This document shows positions 60,045 through 64,000 of a stretch of DNA of 64,000 nt, piece by piece (position 1 is the first letter of the stretch; every line of letters starts with the position of its first letter). The notes beneath the pieces were generated by a model. It saw nothing but the letters and a program-made list of their open reading frames with translations, was not told the origin of the DNA and ran no database searches. The stretch comes from Hyphomicrobium_A sp963726795. GTDB taxonomy: Bacteria > Pseudomonadota > Alphaproteobacteria > Rhizobiales > Hyphomicrobiaceae. The position numbers were made by a program, and so were the translations under genes. The stretch lies in NCBI GenBank assembly GCA_963726795.1, contig CAVSDD010000004.1:1116001-1180000 (forward strand), read 5' to 3'.

Positions 60045-61289
60045 ATGGCAAATGCGAACGGCGCGCGCCGCGTCGTAGTGACGGGTACGGGCGTGGTCAC
60101 GCCCATCGGTCTCACGGTCGATGAATTCTGGACATCGATGAAGGCGTCGAAGTGCGGCGTCACCGCGCTCGAGGGCTTTCCGCTCGAGGATCTGAAGATT
60201 CTGATCGCGGCCCAGATTAAGAATTTCGATCCGAAAGTTCGCCTCAAGCACTTCCAGCGCGACAAGCTCGTCATGCACGCCGACCGCTATTCCTGGTTCG
60301 CGGCTGCGGCAGCGGATGAAGCGGTCAAGCAGTCCGGCCTCACATTCCCCATTGCCAATCCCTACCGCTCGGCCTGTATCGTGGGCTCGGGTGCCGGCGG
60401 TCTCGTCACCTTCGAGCAGTCCTACCGCTATCTCTTTCTCGAGGGCCGCCGCGCGACGCACCCACTGACGCTGCTGCGCATCATCGGCTCCTCGGCCAGC
60501 GCTCACGTCGGCATCGAATTCGGCATCAAAGGCCCGACATTCGCCACCTGCAGCGCCTGCTCGACCGCGACGCACGCGATCGGCATTGCGCGCGACTATA
60601 TCCGCAACGGCGTGGTCGACGTCGCCATCGCCGGGGCGTCCGAAGCGGTCATCACCTACGGCACCATGAAGGCCTGGCAGGCATTGCACGTGCTCTCGCC
60701 GGAAGGCTGCTTCCCGTTCGCCAAGAAGCGCAACGGCACGGTACTGGGCGAAGGCGCAGGCATTCTCGTGCTCGAGTCGCTCGAGCATGCGCAAGCGCGC
60801 GGTGCCACGATCCTCGCCGAGCTCGCGGGCTACGGCATGTCGTCGGACGCCAAGGACATGGTCAACCCCGACATCGAAGGCCCGATGGTCGCCATGCGCG
60901 ATGCGCTGGCCGACGCCGGCATTGGCCCCTCCGACATCGAGTATCTGAACGCGCACGGCACCGCGACGACCATCAACGACGCCAACGAGACGAACGCCAT
61001 CAAGGGCGTGTTTGGCAACCACGCCAAGAACCTTGCGATCTCCTCGACCAAGTCGATGCACGGGCATCCGCTGGGCGCGGGCGGCGGTATCGAGGCGGCG
61101 GCGTGCATTCGCGCCATGCAGGAATCGTGGGTGCCCCCGACCATCGGCCTCGACGACCCCGATCCCGAGTGCGACCTCGACTACATCCCCAACGTCGGGC
61201 GCGACCTCAAGGTCAACTACGCGATGTCGAACTCCTTCGCGTTCGGCGGCCTCAACGCCGTGCTGGTGTTCGGGCCGCCCCCTGCCTGA
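60045..61289 (+). CDS. beta-ketoacyl-ACP synthase II-like (FabF/NodE family)
   Basis: A 414-residue condensing enzyme. The catalytic Cys-His-His triad is C172 in TCSACSTATHAIG, H in LNAHGTATTIND near 307 and H in KSMHGHPLGAGGG near 343. It lies 120 bases after the dedicated ACP gene and would extend acyl chains on that carrier. Within the KAS II family the N-terminal region (KCGVTALEGFPLEDL) departs from housekeeping FabF. ATG at 60045 is chosen; an in-frame TTG at 60030 would add five residues. No further fatty acid synthesis gene is adjacent. Confidence 0.9.
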   Translation: MANANGARRVVVTGTGVVTPIGLTVDEFWTSMKASKCGVTALEGFPLEDLKILIAAQIKNFDPKVRLKHFQRDKLVMHADRYSWFAAAAADEAVKQSGLTFPIANPYRSACIVGSGAGGLVTFEQSYRYLFLEGRRATHPLTLLRIIGSSASAHVGIEFGIKGPTFATCSACSTATHAIGIARDYIRNGVVDVAIAGASEAVITYGTMKAWQALHVLSPEGCFPFAKKRNGTVLGEGAGILVLESLEHAQARGATILAELAGYGMSSDAKDMVNPDIEGPMVAMRDALADAGIGPSDIEYLNAHGTATTINDANETNAIKGVFGNHAKNLAISSTKSMHGHPLGAGGGIEAAACIRAMQESWVPPTIGLDDPDPECDLDYIPNVGRDLKVNYAMSNSFAFGGLNAVLVFGPPPA

Positions 61290-61514
61290 TCGGGTCAGGC
61301 CTGATCCTCCCAAAGCCTAAGCGCGCCCAAACGCGCAACCAAACGGCCACGCTTCCACACAATCCGGCGGCTTGACTAAGCGCAGGTGCCCAAAAGCTAT
61401 GGTTGCTGTCCCTGCAACCATACGTGTCGCGTCGACAGCCTATTGCTGGCGGTGCCGCGCGGTGAGAAAATGACCCAACGCCAGCATAAGACTGACGGGG
61501 GCAGGGAGAGGCGC

Positions 61515-61943
61515 ATGCGCGAGATCGTCATCCGGGCGGGGAAAGTAGCGATCCGCGCCCGGCTGCTCAAAACGCCGACAGCGGAACGGATCTGGGCTGC
61601 GCTGCCGATCTATGCGCGCGCGCAGACGTGGGGGCACGAGGTCTACTTCGACGCTCCGGTATCGTCGGTCCGCGAGCCGGAAGCGCGCGATGTTGTTTCT
61701 GCGGGCGAGATCGCCTTCTGGCCCGACGGGGAGGCCATCGCGATCGGCTTTGGCACGACGCCGCTGTCGCGCAAGGGCGAGATCCGCATGGCGAGCCCGT
61801 GCAACGTCTGGGCGGTCGCGATCGACGACGTGAGCCTGCTCAAATCGGTGCACCCGGGCGAGGAGATCGCGGTGGTGGAGGCCGACGGGCAGGCCGCAAT
61901 CGCGGCGCCGAAGCCCAAACGCGCCCGCGCCGCTTTGCGCTAG
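61515..61943 (+). CDS. cyclophilin-like fold protein (DUF369/TM1367 type)
   Basis: A 142-residue small beta-barrel protein of the cyclophilin-like family first seen in TM1367. Typical segments are REIVIRAGKVAIRARLL at the start, AERIWAALPIYARAQTWG, GEIAFWPDGEAIAIGFG and CNVWAVAIDD. It lacks the proline isomerase active-site residues of true cyclophilins, so the function is unknown. The start is ATG 61515, with GGGAGAGG just before it; the frame is open 129 bases further upstream, but that part is not conserved-looking. The tRNA gene follows on the other strand. Confidence 0.82.
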   Translation: MREIVIRAGKVAIRARLLKTPTAERIWAALPIYARAQTWGHEVYFDAPVSSVREPEARDVVSAGEIAFWPDGEAIAIGFGTTPLSRKGEIRMASPCNVWAVAIDDVSLLKSVHPGEEIAVVEADGQAAIAAPKPKRARAALR

Positions 61944-61978
61944 GTCGGCTCAACGGCGACCTGCTTACACAAGAAAAA

Positions 61979-62054
61979 TGGTGGGCCCGCCAGGACTCGA
62001 ACCTGGAACCAGACGGTTATGAGCCGTCAGCTCTAACCATTGAGCTACGGGCCC
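61979..62054 (-). tRNA. tRNA with CAT anticodon, probably tRNA-Ile2 (else elongator Met)
   Basis: A complete minus-strand cloverleaf with encoded CCA: acceptor GGGCCCG, D-stem GCTC/GAGC with an 8-base loop AATGGTTA, anticodon stem GACGG/CCGTC with loop CTCATAA, T-stem CCAGG/CCTGG with TTCGAGT. The anticodon CAT serves both Met and, after lysidine modification, Ile(AUA). The D-loop and variable region resemble Ile2 more than elongator Met, but the sequence does not prove it. It is not an initiator (no three G-C pairs at the anticodon stem). Confidence 0.9.
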
Positions 62055-62248
62055 CCAGCACGTGGCCCTAAGGCCGCTTGCGACTTGGGCGCGCCTCTAT
62101 ACCAAGTTCGCGCCGCTCTTCATACGCGCCTTCACAGGCATCCTACGTGGCTTGGTACGGCGCAAGTGCGTCGCGCAGGGGTTGCGTTCAGCCCCGATTA
62201 ATCCCCAAAGGCCAACTAATCGTCCTGTACAACAAATTGGAGCCGAAG

Positions 62249-62959
62249 ATGCGCACCCTGCCGCTCGTTATGAGTTCCCTCCTGACCGGGCTCCTGCTCG
62301 CCGCGACGCCGGCGGCGCACGCAGACGACAAGCCCGAGAAGCGCCGCACGATCACCGTATCGGCGACGGGCGACGTGGACGTCATCCCCGACCTCGCCAC
62401 CATCGCGAGCGGCGTCGCCACCGAGGCTGAAACCGCCAAGGCGGCGCTCGCATCGAACTCCGCCGCCATGCAGAAGGTTATCGCCGCCCTCAAGGCGAGC
62501 GGCATTGCCGACAAGGACATTCAAACCTCATCGCTCCGCATCGAGCCGCGCTACACCCGGCCGCGGGAAGGCGAATCTGCGCAGATCGACGGCTATCGCG
62601 TGACCAATCAGGTGCAGGTGGTCGTGCGCGATCTCGACAAGATCGGCGACATCCTCGATCAGCTGGTGACGCTCGGCGCCAACCAGACCAACGGGCTTTC
62701 GTTCGAGGCGAGCAAGGCCGAGACGCTGCGCGACGACGCGCGCAAGGAGGCGGTCGCCAACGCCAAGCGCCGCGCCGAGCTTTATGCGGCTGCGGCGGGC
62801 GTCGAACTGGGCGAGGTCTTGTCTATCGACGAGGGCGGCGGCGGCGATGCGCCCCAGCCGGTGATGCATATGGCGCGCGCGATGAAGGCGTCGGTGCCGA
62901 TCGAGCGCGGTTCGGAGACCCTGTCGGCGCAGGTCACGATCACGTGGGCGCTGAAGTAG
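62249..62959 (+). CDS. SIMPL (DUF541) domain periplasmic protein
   Basis: A 236-residue exported protein. The signal peptide (MRTLPLVMSSLLTGLLLAA, cleavage after AHA near 27) is followed by the SIMPL domain: RRTITVSATGDVDVIPDLATI, ASGIADKDIQTSSLRIEPRY, GYRVTNQVQV and RRAELYAAAAGVELGEVLSI. SIMPL proteins are periplasmic or outer-membrane-associated and linked to stress or channel-like oligomers; the function is not settled. The start is ATG 62249 with TTGGAG upstream; the longer frame lacks a ribosome site and a signal peptide. Confidence 0.9.
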   Translation: MRTLPLVMSSLLTGLLLAATPAAHADDKPEKRRTITVSATGDVDVIPDLATIASGVATEAETAKAALASNSAAMQKVIAALKASGIADKDIQTSSLRIEPRYTRPREGESAQIDGYRVTNQVQVVVRDLDKIGDILDQLVTLGANQTNGLSFEASKAETLRDDARKEAVANAKRRAELYAAAAGVELGEVLSIDEGGGGDAPQPVMHMARAMKASVPIERGSETLSAQVTITWALK

Positions 62960-63014
62960 GGCTCTGAAGTAGGACTCTCAAGTACAGCGCCGAAATAGCG
63001 CCGCGTCGCGCTCC

Positions 63015-63923
63015 TCACGTGAGCGCGACGATCTCCACCTGGTCCTTGAGCGGCGCGACGCCCGGCTGGTGCGTCCAGTCGGTGTAGTTGCGCATCTCGC
63101 CGCCTGTGCGCAGCTGATGCAGGCGCTGGAGGTTCACCGTCGCGGTCACCCAGCCGGGCTCGTTGATGACACCCTCGGCGAGGATGCCCGAGTCCGATAC
63201 CGTCGGCTCGGAGGGCACGTAGATGCCGGCCGAGCCGACGTTGCGGTCGACGGCCGGAGACCACAGCGCATCGCCCACAGTCGGGCTCATCACGGTTGCG
63301 ATCTGGTTCTCCAGCGCGCGCGCCGCCGACGCAGTGCGCACGCGGTGATAGCCCGAGACGCGCTCGGTGCAGGTGGGCACGAGGATGACCTCGGCGCCGG
63401 CTTCGGCCATGGCGCGGGCCAGCAGCGGGAACTCGCTGTCGTAGCAGATGGCGACGCCGATGCGGGCGAGCGCGGTATCGAAGACGCGGATGGGACCGCC
63501 GGGAGCGATGCCCCAGTCCCATTCGAACGGCGTCATGATGCGCTTTTCCTGCACGCCGACGGCGCCCGATGGCGCGACCAGCTGCGCGGCATTGACGTAG
63601 CGGCCCGAGCCGCGGCGCGCGGGCCCGCTGCCGACGAGGATATGCACCTTGTGGCGGGCAGCGAGCTCGCGATGGAAGTCGACGCGCTCGTGCTCCAGAT
63701 CGGCCACGGCTTTGAGCGTGGCTTCGAGATTGCCGGAAACCTCCGCTCCGAAGGTCGCCGCCTGCTCGATGGCCGCGTACTCGGGGAAGACGAGCAGCGC
63801 TGCACCCGTTGCCGCGCCGTCGGCTACCCAGCGTGCGACCTTGTCCCGCCACGCGTCGCGCGAGGCAGGCTGGTCGATCGGGTATTGCGCGGCGGCAACC
63901 TTGAGTGCGGCAGGCTGGGTCAA
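63015..63923 (-). CDS. carbon-nitrogen hydrolase (nitrilase superfamily), TTG start
   Basis: A 302-residue nitrilase-superfamily hydrolase acting on C-N bonds. The catalytic triad is E48 in LLVFPEYAAIEQA, K127 in GVQEKRIMTPF and C160 in IGVAICYDSEFPL. Substrates in the group include omega-amides, carbamoyl compounds and nitriles; this member cannot be assigned. The only fitting start is TTG at 63923, with AGGAGG ten bases before it. The 77 bases beyond it hold no further gene. Confidence 0.87.
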   Translation of the reverse strand: MTQPAALKVAAAQYPIDQPASRDAWRDKVARWVADGAATGAALLVFPEYAAIEQAATFGAEVSGNLEATLKAVADLEHERVDFHRELAARHKVHILVGSGPARRGSGRYVNAAQLVAPSGAVGVQEKRIMTPFEWDWGIAPGGPIRVFDTALARIGVAICYDSEFPLLARAMAEAGAEVILVPTCTERVSGYHRVRTASAARALENQIATVMSPTVGDALWSPAVDRNVGSAGIYVPSEPTVSDSGILAEGVINEPGWVTATVNLQRLHQLRTGGEMRNYTDWTHQPGVAPLKDQVEIVALT

Positions 63924-64000
63924 GCTCGCAATCCTCCTGGCGGGGCGAACGGCATGAATTTAGGGGCTTTGGAAGCCGACGCCGGAAATAGGATGGCAGA

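Overview
The window looks like chromosomal DNA of a GC-rich alphaproteobacterium, most likely of the Hyphomicrobiales (Rhizobiales). The grounds are a DUF2865 protein, a DUF5993-dsbB pair, a class II DAHP synthase, a porin in place of OmpC/F-type proteins, an Atm1-type exporter, perfect matches to the alphaproteobacterial EcfG stress promoter (GGAAC-N16-CGTT) and dense high-GC3 coding on both strands. It carries mainly housekeeping and lipid metabolism genes. I see no integrase, transposase, phage gene or CRISPR array. Species cannot be named from the sequence alone.

Layout. 1-8.2 kb: GST fragment, metallo-beta-lactamase-fold hydrolase, uracil-DNA glycosylase family protein, Lrp regulator, MAPEG protein, 3-hydroxyisobutyrate-dehydrogenase-like enzyme, a frameshifted 2OG-Fe(II) oxygenase, an acetolactate-synthase-like ThDP enzyme and a PLP ornithine/lysine decarboxylase. 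8.2-10.8 kb: small genes, paired terminators with a candidate sRNA, two divergent EcfG-type promoters, tRNA-Val and a decayed copy of its 3' end. 10.8-20.4 kb: secreted protein, frameshifted MMPL transporter, gph, gabD, rpiA, DUF2059, gor and an SDR. 20.4-30.2 kb: csbD under an EcfG promoter, GCS2 ligase, DAHP synthase, nadE, porin, gltX, GNAT and DUF2865. 30.2-33.9 kb: a 20-codon leader peptide with two Cys and three consecutive Ile codons, then cysS and cimA. 33.9-44.1 kb: POT transporter, GGDEF-EAL protein, meaB, a degenerate M48 protein, DUF5993-dsbB, LOG protein and a TolA-like repeat protein. 44.1-50 kb: atm1, soxYZ divergent from a flavocytochrome-c sulfide dehydrogenase flavoprotein (fccB/soxF). 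50-61.3 kb: lipid block fadE-fadJ-fadI-cfa, fadD, an acyl carrier protein and a KAS II enzyme. 61.3-64 kb: cyclophilin-like protein, tRNA(CAT), SIMPL protein and nitrilase-family hydrolase.

The fatty acid genes form a coherent unit: acyl-CoA ligase, dehydrogenase, bifunctional hydratase/dehydrogenase and thiolase cover beta-oxidation, with a cyclopropane synthase attached. SoxYZ and FccB point to sulfide or thiosulfate oxidation, but soxXAB, soxCD and the FccA cytochrome are not in the window.

Two things stand out. First, the cysS-cimA transcription unit begins with a leader that reads Cys-Gly-Cys-Gly-Ile-Ile-Ile and is followed by competing hairpins, which suggests attenuation sensing Cys and Ile charging; cimA makes the isoleucine precursor. 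Second, six otherwise well-preserved genes are each split by one frameshift, five of them in the net +1 direction. This is either real decay or systematic sequence error, and reads must decide.
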